Below, one piece after another: positions 1-10,637 of a DNA stretch of 41,977 bases. Under the pieces are notes generated by a model. It saw only the letters and a list, made by a program, of their open reading frames with translations. It searched no databases and was not told the origin of the DNA. Position numbers and translations under genes: made by a program. The stretch's first letter is position 1; each line of letters starts with the position of its first letter. Location of the stretch: NCBI GenBank assembly GCA_018399975.1, contig JAGYNU010000003.1, positions 1 through 41,977 on the forward strand. Direction: 5' to 3'. Source of the DNA: Candidatus Omnitrophota bacterium. GTDB lineage: Bacteria; Omnitrophota; Gorgyraeia; M55B152.

Positions 1-23
1 AAGAATTTAGAAAGCGATTTAAA

Positions 24-2121
24 ATGAATAAATTTATATTTTTAACATTAATTTTATTTTGTTTTGTAACTTTAATAAGTTATTTTATTTTTCCTGCATT
101 TGATTTTTGTAATAAAAACTTTGGGACCACAAGAATAGTTAGAGAATTTTCTATTATGCCATTTATGGATTTTGTAGAAAAAGTATTAGCTGCCCGGATT
201 AGAGAAGAGGTTAAGGTAAATCCTTTATATATTAAGTTTCGAGGAGGACATTTAAATCATTCGCGTAATTTGATTTTAAAAGCGGCTCGTTTGTCCCTTC
301 TTGAACAAGAAGGTGAATCTACAAAAAAAGCACTTGTTATAGGTGCGGGTAATTGTTTGGATATACCTATTTAAAGAGCTTACTGAAATGTTTGATGAAG
401 TTTATTTGTTGGATGTTGCTTATGAAACGACAGGTTCTATTGTAAAAGAAGGAAGATATTTTGAACTTAAAGATACAGATGATGGTTGGCAGGTAGAAGA
501 AAAATACCTTACCGAAGAACAACGGTCTAAACTTAAATTTGTAAATACAGATGCAACAGGAGGTGCTGTATTTGAAATAGTTAAAAGAGTTTACGCATTA
601 GTTGAAAATAATGATACTGTTTTAAAAGAAGATGTTTTAAAAATTTTTCAGGATATTCAAATTTCCGCCTTGCCTTTTGAAGAAAGTATGTTTGATTTAG
701 TTACTTCTTCAACTGTGTTTTCTGATTTTTTGACTCTTGTACAAGATTATATGATGTATGTTTTGTATGAAAAAGATGCTTCATTTTTTGTAAATGATAC
801 TGATGTAAATAAAGTATTAGTTGGACTAAATGAGAAAGTAGGTAAACATCATATAGCAGAAACGCACAGGATACTTAAAAATACCGGTAGGTTTTATTTT
901 TCCGCGTGTGTATTTAAAGGTGAAATTTATAAACCTATAGGAGGAAATGGAGCAAAATCCGGAGAATTTCTTGAGAGCGGCCAACAGATACGTCACCTTA
1001 CAAGGGAAGTAACTATGCCGGAAGATTTAAAAACATTGGTTCCTAATTATTTTCGTATAAAACCAGAAGAACAAGATAAATTGAATCTATGGTTATGGCC
1101 GGGCGAAGATGGTGAAAATGCTCTTGAAGTTCAGGCACTTATTCTATCTAAAAAAGAAAAAATTATACATACACATACAAATGGCGATATTATAAACATT
1201 CCTTTTGGTTCGCAATTATTAGAGACAGTTGATAATATATATACTTATGGTAGTTCTGTTAGGGATATAACAGGGCATCTAATATTTGCTATACCAGATT
1301 ATCTTTTAAATGAAGGGATTTATATATTAAACAACCGTTTGAATCCTTTAATTAGAAGTGAATTTAAAGAAGGTATTGTTTTTGGTGATGATTTTAAGCC
1401 ACATTTATATGCTACTTCTTTAGTGTTTCTTAACAGGAACGATTTAAGAAATATTTTTATCGGTAACGAAAACGGTAAAGTTTCGGGTATTACATTGGAC
1501 GGTAACATAGTATTAACCCGTTTAGCAAGAATATCCAATGATACAGTTCTTAAAAATGTTACTTTTAAAGCTGCTGCTTATGTAGGTAGAGGTTGGAATT
1601 TAGAAAATGTGAATATTGAGAGAAGTATATTATCTGATTGTATAACCCAAGCAGGAGAAGTGCTAAGCGTAAATCTGTCGCATATTAATATCGTTGGGTC
1701 CTATGTAGGAGCAGGAGCCGATATACAAGCTACTTTATTGCAAAACACGGTAATTCCAGAAGGTAGAACTTTTGAAAAAGAAACGGCAAATATAATAGGT
1801 TTAATGAGCGAAGATACTTGTTTAGCAAATTATTTTGAAAAAATTAATTTTGATGAACTTGATGATGGTAATTTATTAACTGGTTTATTAGATGGAGAAA
1901 TTAGAGTGCGTGGTTCCGATATTGATAGCTTGCCTTACTCAGGGAGAATAACAAGTCTTGCTACTGCTTTTTGTATATTATTACAAAAAGGTAATCAGGC
2001 ATTAGTAGAGCGATATTTATATCTATTACCTGAGGATGTTAAAAAGGAAATTAGAGAAAAAATGTCAATTGTAAGTATATTTGTCGATTCTGGTTTATAT
2101 GAAGAATTAAATAAGCAGTAA
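24..2121 (+). CDS. N-terminally membrane-anchored SAM-methyltransferase-like protein with C-terminal beta-helix-like region, interrupted by a frameshift near 360-373
   Basis: ORF 24-374 (hydrophobic N-terminus, then ALVIGAGNCLDIP) continues in the +1 frame in ORF 343-2121 (FKELTEMFDEVYLLDVAY...VNTDATGG...FDLVTSSTVF...ETHRILKNTGRFYFSACVF). The methyltransferase motifs are split across the two frames. Confidence 0.65.
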
Positions 2122-2172
2122 CATTTTCTAAAACTTACCTGAATTTATTCTTTCCTTTTTTATATTTTCACT

Positions 2173-2203
2173 TTGTTGTAGAAAAAAACTCTTATGGTAT
2201 AAT
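2173..2203 (+). promoter_or_regulatory. Sigma70-like promoter with extended -10 (TGGTATAAT)
   Basis: TATAAT at 2198-2203 preceded by TGG; TTGTTG/TTGTAG upstream; lies just before the U32 gene. Confidence 0.5.
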
Positions 2204-2249
2204 AGTACTATATTATTTGGATATTTTTAACGGGAGGTATTTTGAAATT

Positions 2250-3470
2250 ATGAAGGCAGTTAAAAAGCCAGAATTGTTGTCTCCTGCGGGTAATTGGAGT
2301 TCGTTGAAAACAGCAGTTTCAAGTGGTGCGGATAGTGTATATTTTGGCGTTAAAAGTTTAAATATGAGAGATAAAGCTGATAATTTCGATATTCTTGAAA
2401 TTAAAAAAGTGATGGATTATTTACATAAAAATAAAAAAAAAGGATATCTTGCACTTAATATTATAGTAATGAATAACGAAATATATAAAGTCAGAAGAAT
2501 TTTAGAAGAATCGAAAAAAGCTGAAGTAGATGCAGTGATATTGTGGGATATGGCAGTTTTGTCCATGGTTAAAGAATTAGATATGCGTGTGCATTTATCC
2601 ACACAGGCAAGTGTTTCTAATATAGAATCTTTAAAATTTTTTACAAAGTTAGGTGTAAAAAGAATAGTTTTAGCAAGAGAGTGTAATTTAAAAGATATAA
2701 AGGAAATGGTAAATCGGATAGATAAAGAGAATATCGATTGTGAGATTGAAACATTTATACACGGAGCGATGTGTGTAAGCATTTCAGGCAGATGTTTGTT
2801 ATCAGAATATTCTTTTGGTAAATCAGCGAATAGAGGGAAGTGCTTACAACCGTGTAGAAGAGAATACATAATTAAGGATGTGCAAGATGGTATGGAATAT
2901 GTTTTAGGTAAAAATTATATATTAAGTCCCAAAGATTTATGTACTATAGATTTTATCGATGATTTGATAAAATCAGGGGTAAGTGCATTTAAAATTGAAG
3001 GGAGGATGCGCCCATCGGAATATATAAAAATTGTAACATTGTCTTACCGTAAAGCCATAGATTCTTTTTTTGAAAATAAATTAACCACTGATTTAAAAAA
3101 TGACTTAAAGCAAGATTTAAAAGAGGTTTATAATAGGGGTTTTTCAGCTGGATTTTATCTTGGGACTCCTGGAAAAAAAGCAATTAGTAAACAGTTAGAG
3201 CATCTTTACAAAAAAATTTTTGTTGGAGAAGTAAAGAAATTTTATAAGAAAATAAGTGTAGCAGAAGTATTAATTCAAAATGGGTCTTTAATTAAAGGAG
3301 ATAAACTTTTATTTGCAGGCAAAAAAACACAGGCTGAATTTTCGACTGTAAAAGAAATGCAGAAAAATAATGAATTTATAGACCAAGCTAAAAAAGGTGA
3401 TTTTATAGGAATCAAATTGCCTTTTCGTGTAAGGCGTAATGATAAAGTATTTTTATGGAAGAAAAAATAA
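2250..3470 (+). CDS. Peptidase U32 family protein
   Basis: KPELLSPAGNWSSLKTAVSSGADSVYFG, ...HGAMCVSISGRCLLSEYSFGKSANRGKCLQPCRREY. The ATG at 2250 has a GGAGG upstream and is preferred over 2217. Confidence 0.88.
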   Translation: MKAVKKPELLSPAGNWSSLKTAVSSGADSVYFGVKSLNMRDKADNFDILEIKKVMDYLHKNKKKGYLALNIIVMNNEIYKVRRILEESKKAEVDAVILWDMAVLSMVKELDMRVHLSTQASVSNIESLKFFTKLGVKRIVLARECNLKDIKEMVNRIDKENIDCEIETFIHGAMCVSISGRCLLSEYSFGKSANRGKCLQPCRREYIIKDVQDGMEYVLGKNYILSPKDLCTIDFIDDLIKSGVSAFKIEGRMRPSEYIKIVTLSYRKAIDSFFENKLTTDLKNDLKQDLKEVYNRGFSAGFYLGTPGKKAISKQLEHLYKKIFVGEVKKFYKKISVAEVLIQNGSLIKGDKLLFAGKKTQAEFSTVKEMQKNNEFIDQAKKGDFIGIKLPFRVRRNDKVFLWKKK

Positions 3471-3484
3471 AAGGAGTTGTATAG

Positions 3485-6400
3485 TTGAAAAATAAATCTA
3501 ATGTTTCTAAGCTTCCAGAAGTTAGAGTTGTTGAAGCTTCAGCAGGTTCGGGCAAGACATATGCTTTATCGAAACGTTATCTCCAACTTATTTTAAATAA
3601 AGAAGCATCTCCTGAATTAATTAGAGATATTTTAGCGATTACTTTTACAAATGCTGCTGCCCGGGAGATGAAAGAAAATATCCTCGATTTTCTAAAAAGG
3701 ATTGCCTTAGATAGTTTTTCAAATTTAGAAAAAAAACAAGATATTTATTCCTGTCTTAAAATTACTCCTCAAATTGCCCGTCAGAAAGCTACAGATTTAA
3801 TGAATTATATTATACAAAATTATAATTTTTTTCAAATACAAACAATAGATAGTTTTATTAATATACTTTTAGCAGGATGTTCGTATAAACTTGATATTTC
3901 GGCACAATTTAAAATAAAGGAAAATTACAAAGATTATTTGTCCTATAGTTTAGATGAATGTATACAGGAAGCTAATTATAGTAAAAAAGTGAAAAATGTT
4001 TTTGACAATTTTATAAACCAGTATTTGTTTTTAGAGAATAAACATAGTTGGTTTCCTAAAGATAATATTTTAGGTCTTATATATTCTTTGTTTCATTATA
4101 ATACTGTTTATGGGAGGAATTTTTTTAAATTTGGTTTTGAAAAACAAAGTTTATTTGCAAAAAAAAATGAGATACTTAACTCGATTAAAGTTTTAAAAGA
4201 TAAAGCACCTGAAGGAACAAATAAACGTTTCTTAAATAGTATAAATAAATTTTTAGAAAAAAATCAAAAAATTTTCGATTTTGAAGATTTAAGCGATTAT
4301 TTTAAAAGAGAAGTTTTTCCGATAAATAAAGGATATGAAGTTCCTAACGAAATAAAAAAAACATGGGGAAGTGTTAGAAAAAAAATAAAAGAGACATCTA
4401 AAAAGGAAGCATTATCTTTATTTAATTGTTATATTGATATTTTTAACATGGTACACCAATTTTTTAAAAAAACTACAGCTGGAGAGGACATTATATTTTT
4501 AGGAGAACTTAACCGCGAGGCCCGGATGTTATTTGAGAATTCGGGAATTACCGTGCCGGAGCTTTATTATAGGCTTGCTGCTCGTTTTAAACATTATTTG
4601 ATAGATGAATTTCAAGATACTAGTTTGTTACAATGGCAGAATTTAAAACTTATGATAGAAGATGCGCTTTCGTCTGGGGGGTCTTTATTTTATGTTGGTG
4701 ATAAAAAACAGGCAATTTATAGATTTAGAGGTGGGGAAGTTTCTTTGTTCGATGATATAAAAGAGGAATTGTTTAATTTTAATATTAGGACTAGTTCACT
4801 TAATAAAAACTATAGAAGCCAGAAAGCTATAGTGGATTTTAATAATAAATTGTTTTCTAAAAGTAATCTGGCAGAGTTTATCCAAAAATTTCAGTCCTCC
4901 GATAATAATGACCTTGGATATTTTTCTAAAGAAGATGCAGATGAAATTATCGATTCTTTTGCTGAATCCGAACAGATATATAAAAAAGACAAGCAGAATG
5001 GATATGTTAATGTGCAACAAATAGAATGTAATAATAAAGAAGAAAGAAACGAAATAGTTAAAAATAGACTTTTTGATAGAGTTAAAGAATTAAGGAAAAG
5101 ATTTTCATTGAAAGATATAGCGGTTTTATTGCGTAGTAATAAAGATGTTGAATTAATAAGCGGATGGTTGATTGAGCAAGGGATACCGGTTGAATCGGAT
5201 AAGACTTTAAATATTAAAAATAATAAATTTATAAAAGAAATTGTGTCATTTTTAAAATTTTTAAACTCTCCTATTGATAATATCTCATTTGTTTCTTTTA
5301 TATATAGCGATATTTTTTCTAAAGTATCAGGTTTAGATAGAAAAGAAATCGAGGAATTTTTAATAAAACAAAGAGATAATTACATCCATAAAAGTACATT
5401 TTATATATATAGAGAATTTAGAGAAAACTATCAGAAGATTTGGAAAGATTATATAGAAGATTTTTTTAAAAACGTTGGGTTAATCGGGTTTTATGAATTG
5501 GTAATTGATATTTTTCAACAAATGCAGATATTTAAGAATTTTCCGGAGTATCAAGGATTTTTTATGCATTTTCTTGAAATGATAAAAACAAAAGAAGAAG
5601 ATTATCAAAATTTAGATGATTTTCTGGGTTATTTTGAAAATGCAGATGAAACAGACCAGGCATTTTATGTAAATTCATCTGCCACCGATGCAATAAAAGT
5701 TAAAACCATACATAAAGCAAAAGGTTTAGGGTTCCCAGTTGTTATTTTACCATTTTTGGAATTAAATAAATTACAGTTAAGTCCCGGAGGCAGAGGTAAA
5801 TCTTCTTATATAGTGAAAGAGTTTGAAGATAATCTTGTTTTATTAAGATTAGATAAAAAATATGCTAAATTTTCTTCTTTTATAAAAGATTTTTACATTG
5901 ATGAATATAAAAAGTCTTTTATCGATGAGCTTAATACGATTTACGTTGCTTTTACAAGGGCTAAATATGAAATGCATATTTTTATTCCTGTTGGTATTAA
6001 CCACAGGAAAAATTTGGTGAAGTTTCTCGTCCCGGAAAATATATACGAATGTGGGAAGCCACGTTTATATAAAGAATTAAATAATAAAGAGGAGCATAAA
6101 AATATTGAAATACCTGTTGTTGATTACAAAAATTGGATTAGTTTTTTAAAAAATGAGTTTGTAGATATTAATACTATAAAAAACAGAGAGGAAATATTAA
6201 AGGGCAGTATATTGCATTTTATATTATCTTGTATAGGAAATTTAAAAAATAAGTCTAAAGAAGAAATTTTAAAGAAAGCTACAAAAAAAGCAAATACGGA
6301 ATTTCCTGATACAAAAAATTTTTCAGGTGAGAAGTCCATGGTTAACGCATTATTAAAAGATGATGTTTTAAAGAGATTTTTCTATCTTGATAAAAATGAT

Positions 6401-6649
6401 AGTGTTTTTACAGAAAAGGAATTAGTAGATAAAAAAGGACATACTAAAAGAATAGACAGGCTTATTATTAAGGCTGATGAAAATGAAGTTTGGGTAATTG
6501 ATTATAAACTTAAAGGGGCATTATTAAAAGAATATAAAGACCAGATTATAGAATATATTGATTTAGTTAAACAAATATATCCGGAGTTTAAAATAAAAGG
6601 TTTTATAATATTTATACAGGAATTACAGGTAGAGGAAATAAATGGTTAG
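3485..6649 (+). CDS. addA: UvrD/AddA-like helicase-nuclease (RecB superfamily)
   Basis: Walker A EASAGSGKT, motif II YLIDEFQDTS, VGDKKQAIYRFRGG, TIHKAKGLGFPVV, YVAFTRAK; C-terminal nuclease-like IDRLIIKADENEVWVIDYKLKG. Confidence 0.85.
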   Translation: MKNKSNVSKLPEVRVVEASAGSGKTYALSKRYLQLILNKEASPELIRDILAITFTNAAAREMKENILDFLKRIALDSFSNLEKKQDIYSCLKITPQIARQKATDLMNYIIQNYNFFQIQTIDSFINILLAGCSYKLDISAQFKIKENYKDYLSYSLDECIQEANYSKKVKNVFDNFINQYLFLENKHSWFPKDNILGLIYSLFHYNTVYGRNFFKFGFEKQSLFAKKNEILNSIKVLKDKAPEGTNKRFLNSINKFLEKNQKIFDFEDLSDYFKREVFPINKGYEVPNEIKKTWGSVRKKIKETSKKEALSLFNCYIDIFNMVHQFFKKTTAGEDIIFLGELNREARMLFENSGITVPELYYRLAARFKHYLIDEFQDTSLLQWQNLKLMIEDALSSGGSLFYVGDKKQAIYRFRGGEVSLFDDIKEELFNFNIRTSSLNKNYRSQKAIVDFNNKLFSKSNLAEFIQKFQSSDNNDLGYFSKEDADEIIDSFAESEQIYKKDKQNGYVNVQQIECNNKEERNEIVKNRLFDRVKELRKRFSLKDIAVLLRSNKDVELISGWLIEQGIPVESDKTLNIKNNKFIKEIVSFLKFLNSPIDNISFVSFIYSDIFSKVSGLDRKEIEEFLIKQRDNYIHKSTFYIYREFRENYQKIWKDYIEDFFKNVGLIGFYELVIDIFQQMQIFKNFPEYQGFFMHFLEMIKTKEEDYQNLDDFLGYFENADETDQAFYVNSSATDAIKVKTIHKAKGLGFPVVILPFLELNKLQLSPGGRGKSSYIVKEFEDNLVLLRLDKKYAKFSSFIKDFYIDEYKKSFIDELNTIYVAFTRAKYEMHIFIPVGINHRKNLVKFLVPENIYECGKPRLYKELNNKEEHKNIEIPVVDYKNWISFLKNEFVDINTIKNREEILKGSILHFILSCIGNLKNKSKEEILKKATKKANTEFPDTKNFSGEKSMVNALLKDDVLKRFFYLDKNDSVFTEKELVDKKGHTKRIDRLIIKADENEVWVIDYKLKGALLKEYKDQIIEYIDLVKQIYPEFKIKGFIIFIQELQVEEING

Positions 6650-9470
6650 CAAAGTAATTACATATAATTTCAATGAAGATTTTATAGATTGTTTGGTAAA
6701 TTACATACAAAAGGAATTTATTAGTAAAAGTAAATATGATTTATCAAAGCTTGCTGTTATTTTTGGAGGGAAACGGCCTTCTTTATTTGTTAAAAGGCAA
6801 CTTTCTGTTAGTATTGATAAAAGTTTTTATCCGCCTAAGTTTTTTTCCATCGACGAATTTATAAATTATATTGTAAAGAAACAAAAAAATGTTTTACCTA
6901 TAAATGATTTAAATGTTTGTTATATATTGTATAATTTAACTAAAAAGATTGCTCCTGAGGTTTTATCGGGGCGCGAAAAATTTTCGGAGTTTTTACCATG
7001 GGCTAAAGAATTGGCTAGATTTATAGATGAATTAGATTTAGAAATAATAGATAGCGAAGCTTTGAAGAGCATTCAATATAACGCCGAGATTGGTTATGAA
7101 ATTCCGGAAAATGTTAATAAACTTTTAGAGCATATAATTTCGATAAGGCAGGCGTATCATAAAAAACTCAAAGATAATAATACTTATCCACGTAGTTTAA
7201 AATATAATACTGCTGCTAATCTTATTTCTAATATTGAGTTTCCCGAATTCGATAAAATTTTATTTTGCAACTTTTTTTATCTAAGTAAATCAGAAGAGAA
7301 AATTATTAAAAGTCTTTATGATAGAGATAAAACTATTTTGTTTTTTCAGAGAGATGACAGAATTTGGCCTGTTTTTGAAAAGTTGTCCGATAATTTATCC
7401 TGTAAAATAAAACCTGATAGAAAAATAGAACATAAACCTAATATAGAAATACAAAGGGGTTTCGATATCCATTCTCAAATAGGATTAGTTAGAAAATATT
7501 TAAAGAAAAAAGACAATTTCGATGAAACTGTTATTGTATTGCCGGATTCGAATAGTCTTATACCTCTATTATCCGAAATTTCTGTTTTTATCGATGATTT
7601 TAATGTATCGATGGGTTACCCTTTAAATAGGACTACTCTTTATAGTTTATTCCAAGCTATATTTAAATCACAGAGTACCTGTAGAGATAATATGTATTAT
7701 ACCAAGGATTATTTAAAAGTTTTAACGCATCCTTTTATGAAAAATCTTGCTATAATTAATTCTAATTCTTCTATTACCAGAGTATTAGTTCACAAAATAG
7801 AGGAATTATTAAAAGGTGTTGAAAAAACGAATTTAAGCGGTAATTTATTTATAAAACTTTCAAATATACAACAGTATGAAAAATTATATTCTTTAGTTAT
7901 ATCTACTTTAAAAAATATGCATATAGATGTTAATGTTTCTGATTTGAAAACCGTTGTAGAAAAGTTGCATTTCTTTGGGTTTAATCTATGGAGTAAAATA
8001 AAGAATTTTTCTGATTTATCTAAGTCTTTAGATGAATTCCTTAATATACTTATAGACAAAAGTTTTATTGGGTTTTATCCTTTAAATTTAAAAATTTTAG
8101 AAAAAATATTTTCTATTAAAGATAAATTACAAAATGCTTTATTTAATCACGAGGAGTTTGATTTAAATGATATTTTTAAAATTTTTGATGATAAGCTTGC
8201 AAATGAATTAGTTTCTTTTTATGGTTCACCTTTAAAAGGTTTACAGATATTGGGACTTTTTGAAACACGTGCTTTGAGTTTTAAAAACGTTATAGTTATG
8301 AATGTTAACGAATCTGTTTTACCTAAACTTAAAGTTTCTGAACCTTTGATTCCGAGACAGATTATGATAAGTTTAGGGCTTGACCGGCTTGAACAGGCAG
8401 AAGAAATTCAAAGGTATCATTTTATGCGTCTTATTTCATCTGCCGAGAATGTGTATTTAGTTTACAATGATAACCCGGAAAATATAAGAAGTCGTTTTAT
8501 CGAGGAATTAATATGGGACAAACAAGTGCATGAACAAAAACTTTCAGTTTTTTCTGAACCTCAGGCTAAGTTTAAAACAGAAGTTTTATCACATAAAAGT
8601 ACGATACAGAAAACTCCTAAAATGATAGAGGTTTTAAGAAAATTAACATATTCTCCTTCCAGCATTGATACGTATCTTAATTGTCCTTTACGATTTTATT
8701 ATCAATATGTTTTAAAGTTAAAAGAAACAGAAGAGATGTTAGAAGAACCTAAAGGGTCTGATATGGGTAGTTTTATTCATGAATTACTTGAAGAAGCTTT
8801 TAGCGAATTTGTTGGAAGTAAACCTGTTATTGATGAAAATTTCAAAGGCAAATTTTTGAAACTATTTGATAAAAAATTTGATGTTATAATGAAGAAAAGA
8901 ATGAAAGCAGAAGCTTTTATGGTAAAAGATGTGTTGGAATATCGGTTAACTAAATTTTTAGATAAAGAAAAAACAAGAGAAGTTGAGGAAATTGTATCTT
9001 TAGAAGATAGCAGTTTAGGAAGCAATATAGAATTAAGCGGAAATAAATTTGATTTTAAATGTATAATTGATAGATTGGATAAACTTGAAAACGGGAGCTT
9101 TTTGATTATAGATTATAAAACAGGAACGAGTGCCAAAGCTCCTAAAGGAATTAAAAGCTTAAATAATATGGAGTTTAACCGTGAAAGCATAAAAAAAACA
9201 ATCAGGTCTTTTCAATTACCTTTATATTATTATTTTGTCAGAAAAAATTATAAAGAAGCATCTTTAAATGCGGTTTTGTATAACCTTAAAACTTTGGATT
9301 TTACAGCATTTGTTAAAAACATTAAATATGCAGATGATGTTATGCAGAAATGCATACAAGCTTTAGATTGTATTGTTCAGGAGATTTTAGATGTTGATAA
9401 AGATTTTGAAGCAGATGAATCAAAACCTCAAAATTGCAAATATTGTCCGTTTTTTTATTTGTGCAGATAG
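6642..9470 (+). CDS. addB: AddB-like PD-(D/E)XK nuclease with predicted Fe-S cluster
   Basis: YSPSSIDTYLNCPLRFYYQYVLKL, FLIIDYKTGTSAK, C-terminal CKYCPFFYLCR; overlaps the addA-like gene by 8 bp. Confidence 0.8.
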   Translation: MVSKVITYNFNEDFIDCLVNYIQKEFISKSKYDLSKLAVIFGGKRPSLFVKRQLSVSIDKSFYPPKFFSIDEFINYIVKKQKNVLPINDLNVCYILYNLTKKIAPEVLSGREKFSEFLPWAKELARFIDELDLEIIDSEALKSIQYNAEIGYEIPENVNKLLEHIISIRQAYHKKLKDNNTYPRSLKYNTAANLISNIEFPEFDKILFCNFFYLSKSEEKIIKSLYDRDKTILFFQRDDRIWPVFEKLSDNLSCKIKPDRKIEHKPNIEIQRGFDIHSQIGLVRKYLKKKDNFDETVIVLPDSNSLIPLLSEISVFIDDFNVSMGYPLNRTTLYSLFQAIFKSQSTCRDNMYYTKDYLKVLTHPFMKNLAIINSNSSITRVLVHKIEELLKGVEKTNLSGNLFIKLSNIQQYEKLYSLVISTLKNMHIDVNVSDLKTVVEKLHFFGFNLWSKIKNFSDLSKSLDEFLNILIDKSFIGFYPLNLKILEKIFSIKDKLQNALFNHEEFDLNDIFKIFDDKLANELVSFYGSPLKGLQILGLFETRALSFKNVIVMNVNESVLPKLKVSEPLIPRQIMISLGLDRLEQAEEIQRYHFMRLISSAENVYLVYNDNPENIRSRFIEELIWDKQVHEQKLSVFSEPQAKFKTEVLSHKSTIQKTPKMIEVLRKLTYSPSSIDTYLNCPLRFYYQYVLKLKETEEMLEEPKGSDMGSFIHELLEEAFSEFVGSKPVIDENFKGKFLKLFDKKFDVIMKKRMKAEAFMVKDVLEYRLTKFLDKEKTREVEEIVSLEDSSLGSNIELSGNKFDFKCIIDRLDKLENGSFLIIDYKTGTSAKAPKGIKSLNNMEFNRESIKKTIRSFQLPLYYYFVRKNYKEASLNAVLYNLKTLDFTAFVKNIKYADDVMQKCIQALDCIVQEILDVDKDFEADESKPQNCKYCPFFYLCR

Positions 9471-9502
9471 AAGTTATCCGATAAACTTATAAACAAAAAT
9501 AT

Positions 9503-10420
9503 ATGTTAAATAGAATTTTAAATTTTTATAACCGTTTATTTGTAGTATGGGTAATTATAGGAGGTGTAGCAGCTTATTTTTGGTCTGGAACGTTTTTGCA
9601 TTTAAAAAGCTATATGGAGATTTTTTTTGGCATAACGATGTTTGGAATTGGTATGGTGCTCAGTGTTAAGGATTTTGAGAATATTTTTAAACATCCCTGG
9701 GTAGTTTTAGTGGGAGTTGTTGCCCAGTTTACAATTATGCCATTTTCAGCTTATGGAGTCGCGAAATTATTTTCTTTTTCTAAAGAATTTTCTTTAGGCC
9801 TTATTCTTACCGGCTCTGCTCCAGGAGCTATGGCAAGTAATGTATTGAGTTATCTCGCAGGAGCAGATGTAGCTTATTCAGTATCTCTTACTACAGTTTC
9901 TACTTTAATTACACCTATAATGACGCCGGCTTTAACGCTTTTTCTAGCACATACACTTTTTGAAGTGCCTTTTTGGGATATGTTTTTAAGTGTAATAAAA
10001 ATTGTAGTTATTCCTCTTATTTTAGGATTTACAGTTAAAAGGATTTTTGATAAAAAAATAAAGCCTATAGAAAAAATATTTCCTGCTATTTCTACTACAT
10101 TCATTGTTTTTATCTGTGCTCTGGTTATTGCTTTAAATAGGGAATATTTAGAAAACATAAGGTATCTGATATTCGCAGGAGTTTTGTTGCTTAATATATG
10201 TGGTATGATATTTGGGTATATAGTTGGAAAATTTTTTAGATTTGATATATTAAAAAGACGGACTCTTGCTATAGAAATTGGTATGCAAAATGCTGGATTG
10301 GGAAGTGTCTTAGCTTTAAAACATTTTAATGAACGCGTAGCTTTTCCCGCAGTAATTTTTGTTTTTATATGTATTTTTACTGCGTCATTTTTAGTCCAAA
10401 TATGGTCGAAGAATAAATAA
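9503..10420 (+). CDS. Bile acid:sodium symporter (SBF) family transporter
   Basis: Multi-pass membrane protein with GSAPGAMASNVLSYLAGADVAYSVSLTTVSTLITPIMTPALT and IEIGMQNAGLGSVLAL. Confidence 0.88.
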   Translation: MLNRILNFYNRLFVVWVIIGGVAAYFWSGTFLHLKSYMEIFFGITMFGIGMVLSVKDFENIFKHPWVVLVGVVAQFTIMPFSAYGVAKLFSFSKEFSLGLILTGSAPGAMASNVLSYLAGADVAYSVSLTTVSTLITPIMTPALTLFLAHTLFEVPFWDMFLSVIKIVVIPLILGFTVKRIFDKKIKPIEKIFPAISTTFIVFICALVIALNREYLENIRYLIFAGVLLLNICGMIFGYIVGKFFRFDILKRRTLAIEIGMQNAGLGSVLALKHFNERVAFPAVIFVFICIFTASFLVQIWSKNK

Positions 10421-10444
10421 CTAATATAAGAAAGGAGAAATGAT

Positions 10445-10612
10445 ATGTTTGATTTTGATAAATTAGGTGATATGAGCAAAATGGCAAAAGAAGCAAAAGA
10501 AATTCAGAAACAACAAAGTGAGTTCCAAAGCAAACAAATTGAACTGTTAAAAGATATTTCTTTGAAATTAGATAAACTGATTAGTATAATTAAAAGCAAG
10601 GGTTTTGATTGA
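10445..10612 (+). CDS. Small hypothetical protein, 55 aa, coiled-coil-like
   Basis: Not in the supplied ORF track. MFDFDKLGDMSKMAKEAKEIQKQQSEFQSKQIELLKDISLKLDKLISIIKSKGFD; AAAGGAG SD upstream. Confidence 0.6.
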   Translation: MFDFDKLGDMSKMAKEAKEIQKQQSEFQSKQIELLKDISLKLDKLISIIKSKGFD

Positions 10613-10637
10613 TATTTGTAGGAATGATATAAAAAAA

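Noticed and set aside
1320-1538. Antisense ORFs throughout the track (e.g. 1320-1538, 2417-2869, 9874-10479, 17676-17996, 27351-27773, 40343-40639, all minus)
   Set aside because: Each lies inside a well-supported + strand gene and its translation lacks domain-like sequence; consistent with chance antisense frames.
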